Assembly (NCBI GenBank): GCA_015657635.1
Contig: JACDQM010000142.1
Coordinates: 1 to 49,610, forward strand
Length of the DNA: 49,610 nucleotides
Reading direction: 5' to 3'
Source: Roseateles sp.
GTDB taxonomy: Bacteria; Pseudomonadota; Gammaproteobacteria; Burkholderiales; Burkholderiaceae_C
How positions within the stretch are numbered: position 1 is the stretch's first letter; the number at the start of each line of letters is the position of its first letter. The translations under genes were made by a program, and so were the position numbers. The notes under the pieces were generated by a model. The model had not been told where the DNA came from, did not search any database, and saw nothing but the letters and a program-made list of their open reading frames with translations. Of the stretch, positions 8,775-18,309 are shown one piece after another.

Positions 8775-9703
8775 CAGCGCTCTCCTTTTCTATAAGGCTT
8801 CATCAAGGCTTGCGGATAGGCCGCCCTGCGGGCCACCAACACCAGGGCCACGATGGACAGCAGGTAGGGCAGCATCAGGTAGAACTGGTAAGGCAGCACG
8901 CCGCCGCCGCTGCTCTGCTGCAGACGCAGCTGCAGCGCGTCGAAGAACGCAAACAGCAGCGCGCCCAGCAGGGCCTTGCCGGGCCGCCAGGAGGCGAACA
9001 CGACCAGGGCCACGCAGACCCAGCCGCGGCCGTTGACCATATTGAAATAGAAGGCATTGAACGCGGCCAGCGTCAGGAAGGCGCCCGCCACGCCCATCAG
9101 TGCCGAGCCTGCCATCACAGCCGCCAGGCGCAGCCGAACGACCGACAGGCCCTGGCCTTCAGCCGCCGCCGGGCTTTCCCCGACCATGCGCACCGCCAGG
9201 CCCAGCGGCGTGCGGTTCAGGCCATAGGCCAGCAAGGGCACCAGCAGCAGCGCCAGCAAGGTCAAAGGCGTCTGCGCGTTCAAGACCGGAATCGGCAGCC
9301 AGTCCAGCGCCGCAAAAGGCGTGATGGTCGGCGGGGTCTCGACCTTGGGGAAGCTGACGCGGTAGGCATAGCTGGCCAGACTGGTCGCCAGCAGCGTGAT
9401 GCCCAGCCCTGAGACATGCTGGGACAGGCTCAGGCTCACCGTCAGCCAGCCATGCAGCAAGCCCAGCAGCGCGCCGACCGCGGCCGCAACAGCGACGCCC
9501 AGCCACAGGCTGCCACCCTGATAGACCGTCAGCCAGCCCGCGAAGGCGCCGGCCACCATGATGCCTTCGATGCCCAGGTTCAGCACCCCGGCACGCTCGC
9601 ACAGCAGCACCCCCAGGGTGCCGAGGATCAAGGGCGTGGCGATGCGCAGCACCGCGATCCAGAAGGCGCTGCCGGACAGCAGCTCAAGGATTTCAGCGCC
9701 CAT
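8774..9703 (-). CDS. ABC transporter permease, BMP-linked nucleoside/nucleobase family
   Basis: A 309-residue polytopic inner-membrane protein of the BPD_transp_2 type that partners with BMP (PnrA/Med) substrate-binding proteins. The family hallmark GVLNLGIEGIMVAGAFAGW is near residues 40-58, and about eight to nine hydrophobic segments are visible, ending with a short basic tail (KPYRKGER). It corresponds to the second permease of YufOPQ/RbsC-like purine-nucleoside importers. Its ATG at 9703 overlaps the end of the preceding permease gene by 11 bp, and its stop overlaps the codA start by one base, so it lies in the middle of a tightly packed operon. Frame and length are intact. Confidence 0.92.
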   Translation of the reverse strand: MGAEILELLSGSAFWIAVLRIATPLILGTLGVLLCERAGVLNLGIEGIMVAGAFAGWLTVYQGGSLWLGVAVAAAVGALLGLLHGWLTVSLSLSQHVSGLGITLLATSLASYAYRVSFPKVETPPTITPFAALDWLPIPVLNAQTPLTLLALLLVPLLAYGLNRTPLGLAVRMVGESPAAAEGQGLSVVRLRLAAVMAGSALMGVAGAFLTLAAFNAFYFNMVNGRGWVCVALVVFASWRPGKALLGALLFAFFDALQLRLQQSSGGGVLPYQFYLMLPYLLSIVALVLVARRAAYPQALMKPYRKGER

Positions 9704-10770
9704 CGCGAGCCTTCAGTCGGATGCGGAAATTGACCAGCAGGCTGCTGACCAGCATCGCAATCAGCGCGGTGGCGACGATGACATCGGCGATATAGGTCGG
9801 CACGCCCACGGTGCGGCTCATGCTGTCGGCCCCCACCAGCAGACCGGCGACGAACACCGCCGACGCCAGCGCGCCCAGCGGATTCAGGCCCGCCAGCATC
9901 GCGATCACGATGCCGCTATAGCCATAGCCGGGGCTCATGTCCAGGGTCACATAGCCCGTGCGGCCGGCGACCTCGATGGCGCCGGCCAGGCCGGCCAGCG
10001 CGCCCGACAGCAGAGCCACCTTGAGGCTGACCCAGGCCACCGGCATGCCGGCAAAACCGGCCGCCTGCGCGTTGGCCCCGACCGCCCGAATCTCGAAGCC
10101 GGTGCTGCTGTACTTGAACAAGACCCACAGCAGCACGGCCGCCGCGATGGCCCACAGCAGGCCGGTGTGCACGCGGCTGCGCTCGATCAGCTTGCTCAGG
10201 GACAACGCGTCCTGCAGCCCGACGCTCTGCGGCCAGCCCATCGCCAGCGGGTCCTTCATCGGCCCGTCCAGCATCCAGGAGACGAACAGCAGCACGATGA
10301 AATTCAGCAACAGCGTCGTCACCACCTCGTCCACGCCCAGCCGGCTCTTCAGCAGCGCCGGGCCCAGCAGCAGCAGGGCACCGGCCAGCGCGGCGGCCGC
10401 CATCATCAGCGGGAACAGCAGCCAGCTGGGCCACTCAAGACCTGTTCCGCCGTGCAGCCCCCCCCACCAGCACCGCAGCCAGCGCGCCCATATAGAGCTG
10501 GCCCTCGGCGCCGATGTTGTAGAGCCGCGCCTTGAAGGCCACGGCGGCGGCCAGGCCGGTGAGGATCAGCGGGGTGGCGCGGGTCAGTGTCTCGCTCCAG
10601 GCGAAGCGCGAACCGAAGCCGCCCTCCAGCAGCAGCGCATAGGCGGTACCGACCGGTGCGCCGGCCCAGGCCACCAGCAAGGAGCTGATCGCCAGCGTGA
10701 TGGCCAGCGCCAGCAGCGGTGCAGCCAGGCGCCAGGCAGGCGAGGGCAGCGAACGTTTCTCAAGCCGCAT
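9693..10770 (-). CDS. ABC transporter permease, BMP-linked family (frame broken at a C8 tract)
   Basis: The first of two membrane subunits of the BMP-type importer. The N part (from MRLEKRSLPSPAWRL) contains two membrane segments and the hallmark FKARLYNIGAEGQLYMGALAA; the C part (about residue 125 on) carries the remaining segments, including VDEVVTTLLLNFIV and AGMPVAWVSLKVALLSGA. The two parts are in different frames, joined at a run of eight C at 10458-10465. Seven would restore one continuous 358-residue protein typical of the family, so a one-base insertion, probably a homopolymer error, is the simplest explanation. The ATG at 10770 overlaps the 3' end of the ATPase gene by 11 bp. If the shift is real, the transporter would lack this subunit. 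Confidence 0.85.
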
Positions 10771-12316
10771 GGGCTGCCTCGGCTGCGCCGCTGCCGGCCA
10801 TTGCAAGGCCGATGCCGGCCAGAGTCCAGTCGGCACGCGGCCGCGCCACGCCGAGCCGGCCCTGGTGCATCACCGCGATGCGGTCGGCAATGGCAAAGAT
10901 CTCGTCAAGATCCTCCGAGATCAAGAGCACCGCAGCGCCGGCCGCACAGGCATCCAGCAATTGCTGATGCACATAGGCCACTGCACCGACATCCAGGCCC
11001 CAGGTGGGCTGGTTGGCCACGATCAGTCGCGGCCTGCGGCCGGCCTCGGGGTCGCCGGTCAGGGCGCGGCCCAGGATCAGTTTCTGCATATTGCCGCCCG
11101 ACAGGCTGCGGGTCAGGGTGTCCAGGCCGCGGTCCTCAAGGCCGCGCACATCGAAGCGCTGCACGATGTCCTGTGCATGGGCGCGCGCCCGCTTGCGCTT
11201 CAAAAGCCCCCAGCGCGAGAAGGTCGGGGCACGGTACTGTTCCAGCAGCGCGTTTTCCCACAGCGGCAGATCGCCCACCACGCCCGCCGCATGGCGGTCT
11301 TCCGGGATGCGCGCCACGCCGGAGCGGATCAGGAACTCCAGCCCGTCCCGCGAGCGCGGGGCCAGGTCTTGCCCCAGCAGCTGCATCTCACCGGAATCCA
11401 GTCCCACCAGACCATGCAGCAGATCAGCCAGCGTGTGCTGACCGTTGCCGGCCACGCCCGCGACCGCCAGCACCTCGCCGGCGCGCAGTTCAAGGTCAAT
11501 GCTGCGCAGTCCCGGCTTGGCCGCAACGCTGGCGTGGCGCAAGCGGCAGACCACGGCGCCGGGCAGGCACGCCGCGCGCTGGGCCGGCTGCACAGCGCGG
11601 CCCACCATGGCTTCGGCCAGATCGGCCTTGGAGGCGCCGGCAGCGTCCAGCTCGGCGATCAGCCGGCCGCCGCGCAACACCGCGATGCGGTCCGACACCG
11701 CCAGCACCTCGTCCAGCTTGTGGCTGATGAAGATGATGGACAGCCCCGTGGCCACCAGGGCCTTCAGCGAGGCAAACAGTGCAGCGCTTTCTTGCGGCGT
11801 CAGCACCGCTGTGGGCTCGTCCAGGATCAGGATGCGGGCGCCGCGCACCAGGGCCTTGAGGATCTCGACGCGCTGACGCTCGCCGACCGACAGGTCGGCG
11901 ATCAGGGCGTCCGGTTCGACCTGCAGGCCAAACCGCTGCGCCGTCTCCAGCAGACGCGCGCGCTGCGCATCACGGCGCGAGAACGGCTGCCAAAGCGGCT
12001 CCAGGCCCAGCATCACGTTGTCCAGCACGGTCAGGCGCTCGGCCAGCGTGAAGTGCTGGTGCACCATGCCGATGCCGGCGGCCAGCGCCGCCTTGGGCGC
12101 ACCCGGCGGCAAGGGCTGGCCGAACACCGTGATCTCGCCGGCATCGGCCAGGTAATGGCCGAACAGGATGGACACCAAGGTGCTCTTGCCGGCGCCGTTT
12201 TCGCCCAGCAGGGCCAGCACCTGCCCCTGCTCAAGCGTCAGAGAGATGCCGTCGTTGGCCAGCAGCGCGCCAAAGCGCTTGCTGATGCCGCGCAGCTGCA
12301 GCGCCGGGACCGTCAC
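10760..12316 (-). CDS. ABC transporter ATPase with two nucleotide-binding domains (nucleoside/nucleobase importer)
   Basis: A 518-residue cytoplasmic ATPase made of two fused ABC domains, as in sugar (RbsA) and purine-nucleoside (YufO) importers. Domain 1 has Walker A GENGAGKST (about 38-46), signature LSVGERQR and Walker B ILILDEPTAVL. Domain 2 has a degenerate Walker A (VAGNGQHTL), signature LSGGNMQK and the altered Walker B LIVANQPTWGLDV, which lacks the usual Asp-Glu; this asymmetry is normal for the YufO group. It starts at a GTG (12316) that overlaps the stop of the binding-protein gene (GTGA). The frame continues far upstream, but that stretch is only a shadow of the binding-protein gene. 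Confidence 0.93.
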   Translation of the reverse strand: MTVPALQLRGISKRFGALLANDGISLTLEQGQVLALLGENGAGKSTLVSILFGHYLADAGEITVFGQPLPPGAPKAALAAGIGMVHQHFTLAERLTVLDNVMLGLEPLWQPFSRRDAQRARLLETAQRFGLQVEPDALIADLSVGERQRVEILKALVRGARILILDEPTAVLTPQESAALFASLKALVATGLSIIFISHKLDEVLAVSDRIAVLRGGRLIAELDAAGASKADLAEAMVGRAVQPAQRAACLPGAVVCRLRHASVAAKPGLRSIDLELRAGEVLAVAGVAGNGQHTLADLLHGLVGLDSGEMQLLGQDLAPRSRDGLEFLIRSGVARIPEDRHAAGVVGDLPLWENALLEQYRAPTFSRWGLLKRKRARAHAQDIVQRFDVRGLEDRGLDTLTRSLSGGNMQKLILGRALTGDPEAGRRPRLIVANQPTWGLDVGAVAYVHQQLLDACAAGAAVLLISEDLDEIFAIADRIAVMHQGRLGVARPRADWTLAGIGLAMAGSGAAEAAHAA

Positions 12317-13332
12317 TTGGCCGTGGACTTGGGCTGGCCGTCGTCGACCTTGACAACAAAGCTGCCGTCCAGGATGGCCTTTTCCTTGGCCCTGACCTTG
12401 GCGATCACATCGGCCGGCACCTTCTTCTCGAAGGTGCCCAGTGGTGCGAGCTCGCTGCCCTTGTGCTTCATCATCGAGTAGGGGCCGTAATCCTCGGCCG
12501 TGAACGCCTTGGCCTTGACGGCCTTGATGGCGCGGTCGATGCTGGGCTCCATATGCCAAAGCGCCGAGGCCACCACGGTGTCGGGATACTGGGCCTGGGT
12601 GTTGATCACATTGCCGATGGCCAGCACCTTGCGCTCCTTGGCCGCATCGCTGACGCCAAAGCGCTCGGCGTACATCACGTCGGCGCCCTTGTCGATCATC
12701 GCGAAGGCCGCCTCCTTGGCCTTGGGCGGGTCGAACCAGCTGTTGATGAAGCTGACCGTGAATTCGGCCTTCGGATTGATCTCCTTGGCGCCCATCATGA
12801 AGGCGTTCATCAGGCGGTTGACCTCGGGAATCGGGAAGCCGCCGACCAGGCCGATCTTGCCGCTCTTGCTGACCGCGCCGGCGATCATGCCGCTCAGGTA
12901 GGCAGGCTCCTGGATGTAGTTGTCGAAGACCGCGAAGTTGGGCGCCTGCGGCTTGCCGCTGCTGCCCAGCAAGAAGGCGGTCTTGGGATAGTCCTTGGCC
13001 ACCTTGCGCGCCGCGGCCTCGACGGCGAAGGCCTCGCCAACCACCAGGCCATAGCCCTTCTCGGCGTACTGGCGCATCACGCGCTCGTAGTCGGCATTGC
13101 TGACGTTCTCGGAAAAGGCGTACTCGATCTCGCCGCGCGCCTCGGCCGCCTTCAGCGCCTTGTTGATGCGGCTGACCCACTGCTGCTCGACCGGCACGGT
13201 GTAGATGCCGGCCACCTTCAGCTTGGCTTGCGCCTGCGCGACGCCGACGCCGGGCAGGGCCAGAGCGGCCAGGCTGGCGGCCGTCAGACCGAGGGCAAGA
13301 CGGCGCAGGGCAGATTTCGGGGCAGATTTCAT
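12313..13332 (-). CDS. BMP-family ABC transporter substrate-binding protein
   Basis: A 339-residue periplasmic binding protein of the Bmp/PnrA/Med family. It has a signal peptide (LALGLTAASLAALALPGVGVAQAQA) and a mature domain starting KLKVAGIYTVPVEQQWVSRI. Features seen include GLVVGEAFAVEAAARKVA, FDNYIQEPAYLSGMIAG and the INSWFDPPKAKEAA segment that resembles purine-nucleoside-binding relatives. The signal peptide carries no lipobox cysteine, so the protein should be soluble in the periplasm. It is the first gene of the operon binding protein-ATPase-permease-permease-codA. The association with cytosine deaminase suggests that the ligand is cytosine or a related nucleobase/nucleoside; the family otherwise includes purine-nucleoside and unknown-ligand members. 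Confidence 0.92.
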   Translation of the reverse strand: MKSAPKSALRRLALGLTAASLAALALPGVGVAQAQAKLKVAGIYTVPVEQQWVSRINKALKAAEARGEIEYAFSENVSNADYERVMRQYAEKGYGLVVGEAFAVEAAARKVAKDYPKTAFLLGSSGKPQAPNFAVFDNYIQEPAYLSGMIAGAVSKSGKIGLVGGFPIPEVNRLMNAFMMGAKEINPKAEFTVSFINSWFDPPKAKEAAFAMIDKGADVMYAERFGVSDAAKERKVLAIGNVINTQAQYPDTVVASALWHMEPSIDRAIKAVKAKAFTAEDYGPYSMMKHKGSELAPLGTFEKKVPADVIAKVRAKEKAILDGSFVVKVDDGQPKSTAK

Positions 13333-13383
13333 GGAGCGGCTTCCTTTGTTGGCAAGGGTCGACGGGTGGGGTTCACTCTAGCG

Positions 13384-13428
13384 CCGGGCGGCAGGCGCTC
13401 CGCACTCAGTGGTGCGCCTGCCGCCCGG
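13384..13428. repeat. perfect 15-bp inverted repeat in the leader of the transporter operon
   Basis: The 15-bp arms CCGGGCGGCAGGCGC (13384-13398) and GCGCCTGCCGCCCGG (13414-13428) are exact reverse complements with a 15-nt loop. The structure lies 52 bp upstream of the binding-protein start and just downstream of a plausible minus-strand promoter, so it would form near the 5' end of the transporter mRNA. There is no T-run on either side, so it is not a standard terminator. It could protect the 5' end, control translation, or be a large operator site. Confidence 0.7.
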
Positions 13429-13442
13429 GGCCATCGTCGATG

Positions 13443-13472
13443 CATTAAGCAAGAGCCTTGCCTGCTTGCCAA
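13443..13472 (-). promoter_or_regulatory. putative sigma-70 promoter for the BMP/codA operon
   Basis: Read on the minus strand, TTGGCA (13472-13467) and TTAATG (13448-13443) are separated by 18 bp, a reasonable -35/-10 arrangement. The expected transcript would start close to the 15-bp inverted repeat. On the opposite strand a TAAAAT box at 13515-13520, inside a GCGGAT-AAA-ATCCGC palindrome, could serve purB. Both assignments are by eye only. Confidence 0.3.
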
Positions 13473-13517
13473 GCGTGGTTTGCCTGAGCCTGGGGTGCGC
13501 CCGCAGGCGGCGGATAA

Positions 13518-14945
<1,428 letters not shown>

Positions 14946-14978
14946 GGAACTGGGGCGGCATCCGGGCCCTGCTTGGGT

Positions 14979-15001
14979 GTGCAGCTTTCGCCGGGCTGCA
15001 C
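14979..15001 (+). terminator. possible weak terminator hairpin after purB
   Basis: GTGCAGC (14979-14985) and GCTGCAC (14995-15001) can pair around a nine-base loop 34 bp after the purB stop. There is no following T-run, so it may be only a transcript-end hairpin or nothing functional. Confidence 0.25.
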
Positions 15002-15054
15002 CACAATGGGCACTGTCTGCCACAGGCCGGCCCGAAGCAGGGCACGCCCGATCG

Positions 15055-17268
15055 ATGCCCAGTCCGACCCCGAACGCCGGCCCTAGCGAGATCTATCCCC
15101 AGCTGATGCAGGCGCTGCGTGAGCGCGACCTGCTGCTGGAGAACGCCGGCGTCGGCATCGTGTATGTGAAGCAGCGGGTGCTGGTGCACTGCAACCAGCG
15201 CTATGCCGAGATCTTCGGGCACACGCATCCCGACCAGGTAGTCGGCGCCAGCAGCCTGTCGATGTATCCCAGCGAGCGTGACTTCAAGCAGCTGGGCGCC
15301 GAAGCCTATCCAGTGCTGGCGACCGGCCGGCACTTCAAGACCGAGCGGCTGATGCGGCGCCGCTCGGGTGAGCTGTTCTGGGCCAGCCTGACCGGCCGCA
15401 TGATCGACCCGCAGGACACGGCGACCGGCTCGATCTGGATCGTGGACGACATCGATGAGCGCAAGCGCGCCGAGGTCGAACTGGGCAAGATCACCAGCGA
15501 GCAGCGCCTGATCTTCGACCACGCGATGGTCGGCATCGTGTTTCTGCGCGACCGGCGCGTGACCCGTTGCAATCGCGCGTTCGAGGAACTCTTCGGCTAT
15601 GCGCCCGGCGAACTCGACGGCAGCTCCTCGCGCCAGTGGTACCTGAGCGATGCCGACTGGAACGATGCCGGCCGGCGCTGTTACGAGCCGCTGGCCGCAG
15701 GCCAGGTGTTCCAGGGCGAGATGGTGCTGCGCCGCAAGGACGGCAGCCCGCTGCACTGCGAGGTGCGCAGCAAGGCGATCGACGCGAGCGACCTGTCGCA
15801 AGGCTCGATCTGGATCACGATGGACATCAGCGCGCGCAAGGAGGCCGAGGCGGCCCTGGTGCGCGCCAAGGCTCAGCTTGAGCACCAGGTGCGCGAGCGC
15901 ACGCAGCAGCTCAGCCAATCGGTGCAAGCCTTGCAGGACAAGGTTCGCGAGCAGCAGGAAGCTGAAGCACATATCCAGCGCCTGGCGCATTTCGACGCGC
16001 TGACCGGCCTGCCGAACCGCGCGCTGCTGAAGGACCGCAGCGAACAGGCCATCGAGATCTCCCGGCGCAACGGCCAGCAGCTGGCGGTGCTGTTCCTCGA
16101 TCTGGATCACTTCAAGAAGGTCAACGACTCGCTGGGCCACCGTGTCGGTGACGAGCTGCTGCGCCAGCTGTCGGGGCGGCTGCGCGCGGCCGTGCGCGAG
16201 CAGGACACCGTGGCGCGCCTGGGTGGCGACGAGTTCGTGCTGGTGCTGCCCGGCACCGATATGCAGGGCGCCACCCATGTGGCCAGCAAGGTGATGGAGC
16301 TGGCCGCCCAGCCCTTCCAGGTGGAACAGACCGAGCTGGCCGTGACGCCCTCGATCGGCATCGCCCTCTACCCGGACGACGGCCACGACTTCGACACCTT
16401 GTGCAAATGCGCCGACACCGCCATGTACCGCGCCAAACGCGACGGCCGCAACGCGCTGCGCTTCTTCACCGGCGAGATGCAGGCGCAGTCGGTGCGCGCA
16501 CTGACGCTGGAAAACGCGCTGCGCCGCGCGCTGGAACGCGATCAGCTGCGGCTGCATTACCAGCCGCAGATCGATCTGGCCAGCGGCCGGGTGATGGGCG
16601 CGGAAGCGCTGCTGCGCTGGCAGCATCCCGAGCTAGGCACGGTCTCGCCGGCCGAGTTCATCCCGGTGGCTGAGAGCTGCGGCCTGATCCTGCCGATCGG
16701 CGAATGGGTCATGCGCACCGCCGCGCGCCAGCTGCGCCAATGGCTGGATGCCGGCCTGGGCGACCTGGCCATGGCGGTGAATCTGTCGTCGGTGCAGTTC
16801 CGCCACGCCGACCTGCCCGCGCTGGTGAGCCGCGTGCTGGCGGAAGCCGGTCTGCCGCCGCAGCGCCTGGAGCTTGAGCTGACCGAAAGCGTGGCGATGG
16901 GCGATCCGCTGGGCGCCATCAGCCTGATGAACGATCTGCACACGCGCGGCATCCGCCTGTCCATCGACGACTTCGGCACCGGCTATTCCTCGCTGAGCTA
17001 TCTGAAGAAGTTTCGCGTCTACAAGCTCAAGATCGATCAGAGCTTTGTGCGTGACCTCACCGAGGACCCGGAAGATCGCGCCATCGTCAGCGCCATCATC
17101 AGCATGGCCGACAGCCTGGGCCTGAGCACCATTGCCGAAGGCGTGGAAACGCCGGGGCAGCTTGAATTCCTGCGTGAACGCGGCTGCGCCGAGGGGCAGG
17201 GCTACCTGTTCAGCCGGCCGCTGCCGCCAGCCGATTTCGAAGCGTTCGCGCGCGCCCACCCGGGCTGA
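15055..17268 (+). CDS. PAS-PAS-GGDEF-EAL cyclic-di-GMP signalling protein
   Basis: A 737-residue soluble protein with two PAS domains (about 20-150 and 150-275), a short coiled coil (EHQVRERTQQLSQSVQALQD, about 285-305), a GGDEF domain with intact GGDEF motif in ARLGGDEFVLVLP (about 390), and an EAL domain starting AEALLRWQ with the DDFGTGYSSLSYLKK loop and the KIDQSFVRDL segment. Both catalytic signatures look intact, so it may both make and degrade c-di-GMP, or use one domain as a sensor. No membrane segments or signal peptide are seen, so it probably senses a cytoplasmic or small diffusible signal through PAS. The ATG at 15055 is used because the 26 upstream codons are not PAS-like. It lies 72 bp before pyrF. 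Confidence 0.93.
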   Translation: MPSPTPNAGPSEIYPQLMQALRERDLLLENAGVGIVYVKQRVLVHCNQRYAEIFGHTHPDQVVGASSLSMYPSERDFKQLGAEAYPVLATGRHFKTERLMRRRSGELFWASLTGRMIDPQDTATGSIWIVDDIDERKRAEVELGKITSEQRLIFDHAMVGIVFLRDRRVTRCNRAFEELFGYAPGELDGSSSRQWYLSDADWNDAGRRCYEPLAAGQVFQGEMVLRRKDGSPLHCEVRSKAIDASDLSQGSIWITMDISARKEAEAALVRAKAQLEHQVRERTQQLSQSVQALQDKVREQQEAEAHIQRLAHFDALTGLPNRALLKDRSEQAIEISRRNGQQLAVLFLDLDHFKKVNDSLGHRVGDELLRQLSGRLRAAVREQDTVARLGGDEFVLVLPGTDMQGATHVASKVMELAAQPFQVEQTELAVTPSIGIALYPDDGHDFDTLCKCADTAMYRAKRDGRNALRFFTGEMQAQSVRALTLENALRRALERDQLRLHYQPQIDLASGRVMGAEALLRWQHPELGTVSPAEFIPVAESCGLILPIGEWVMRTAARQLRQWLDAGLGDLAMAVNLSSVQFRHADLPALVSRVLAEAGLPPQRLELELTESVAMGDPLGAISLMNDLHTRGIRLSIDDFGTGYSSLSYLKKFRVYKLKIDQSFVRDLTEDPEDRAIVSAIISMADSLGLSTIAEGVETPGQLEFLRERGCAEGQGYLFSRPLPPADFEAFARAHPG

Positions 17269-17340
17269 GGGGAGACAAAAGCGGGGCGAAACGGGCAAAA
17301 GCGAGACAATGCGAGACCTCAGCTCACACCCGCCCAGCCC

Positions 17341-18177
17341 ATGAATTTCATCCAGCAGATCCACGCCGCCGAACGCCTGAACGACTCCCTGTTGTGCGTG
17401 GGGCTGGACCCGGACCCCGCCAAGTTTCCCGGCGCCTGGAAGGGCGATGCCTCGCGCATCTACGACTTCTGCTCGGCCATCGTGGATGCCACCAAGGATC
17501 TGGTGATCGCCTTCAAGCCGCAGATCGCCTACTTCGCCGCGCACCGCGCCGAAGACCAGCTGGAGCAGCTGATGGCGCACATCAAGCGGGTCGCCCCGCA
17601 TGTGCCGGTGATCCTGGACGCCAAGCGCGGCGACATCGGCGCCACCGCCGAGCAGTACGCCCGCGAAGCCTTCGAGCGCTACCAGGCCGACGCGGTGACG
17701 CTGTCGCCCTTCATGGGCTTCGACTCGATCGAGCCCTATCTGCGCTATCCGGACAAGGGCGCCATCCTGCTGTGCCGCACCTCCAACACCGGCGGCAACG
17801 ACTGGCAGATGCAGCGCCTGGCCGATGTGCCGGGGCAGCCACGCCTGTACGAACATCTGGCCCGGCTGGCGCAGACCGAGTGGAACAAGAACGGCCAGCT
17901 CGGCCTGGTGGTGGGCGCCACCTATCCGGCCGAGATCGAGCGGGTGCGCGAGCTGGCGCCCACGCTGCCGCTGCTGATCCCGGGTGTCGGTGCGCAGGGC
18001 GGTGATGCCGCCGCCACCGTCAAGGCCGGCTGGCGCGGCACGGCCGCAGGCAGCAGCGGCCCCATCATCGTCAACTCCTCGCGCGCGGTGCTGTATGCCA
18101 GCGCTGGCGACGATTTCGCGGCCGCGGCCCGCCGCGTCGCGCAGGCCACGCGCGAGCAGCTGCGCCCGGCGCGTTAA
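17341..18177 (+). CDS. pyrF: orotidine 5'-phosphate decarboxylase (type 2 family)
   Basis: A 278-residue enzyme that catalyses the last step of UMP synthesis. The catalytic DxKxxD motif is present in [18 protein letters not shown] (about residues 96-113), along with [11 protein letters not shown], the phosphate-binding region [12 protein letters not shown] and the end-of-barrel [13 protein letters not shown]. The length and the [26 protein letters not shown] terminus match the longer bacterial/mycobacterial type 2 group rather than the short E. coli type. It stands 72 bp after the c-di-GMP gene, possibly co-transcribed with it. With purB and codA it makes this a nucleotide-metabolism neighbourhood. 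Confidence 0.96.
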   Translation: MNFIQQIHAAERLNDSLLCVGLDPDPAKFPGAWKGDASRIYDFCSAIVDATKDLVIAFKPQIAYFAAHRAEDQLEQLMAHIKRVAPHVPVILDAKRGDIGATAEQYAREAFERYQADAVTLSPFMGFDSIEPYLRYPDKGAILLCRTSNTGGNDWQMQRLADVPGQPRLYEHLARLAQTEWNKNGQLGLVVGATYPAEIERVRELAPTLPLLIPGVGAQGGDAAATVKAGWRGTAAGSSGPIIVNSSRAVLYASAGDDFAAAARRVAQATREQLRPAR

Positions 18178-18309
18178 CTAATGCGCAGCCTCGGCGTCGG
18201 CAGCGATCTACGGATGATTTCCGGCGCTGACCGGCGCTTGCCGGCCGGCTGTTGTGGCGCAGACTCCGCCCTCTGTGGGCGATCTGCCCCTGATTAACTG
18301 GCCGGTATC

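Noticed and set aside
10760..13180. An 806-codon open frame that seems to fuse the ATPase with another domain
   Set aside because: The N-terminal 288 codons are a low-complexity shadow of the substrate-binding-protein gene in another frame; the ATPase proper starts at the GTG at 12316, which overlaps the stop of that gene.
13384..13428. Known purine riboswitch in the transporter leader
   Set aside because: A single long stem with a plain loop has none of the three-way junction or conserved loop bases of purine riboswitches.
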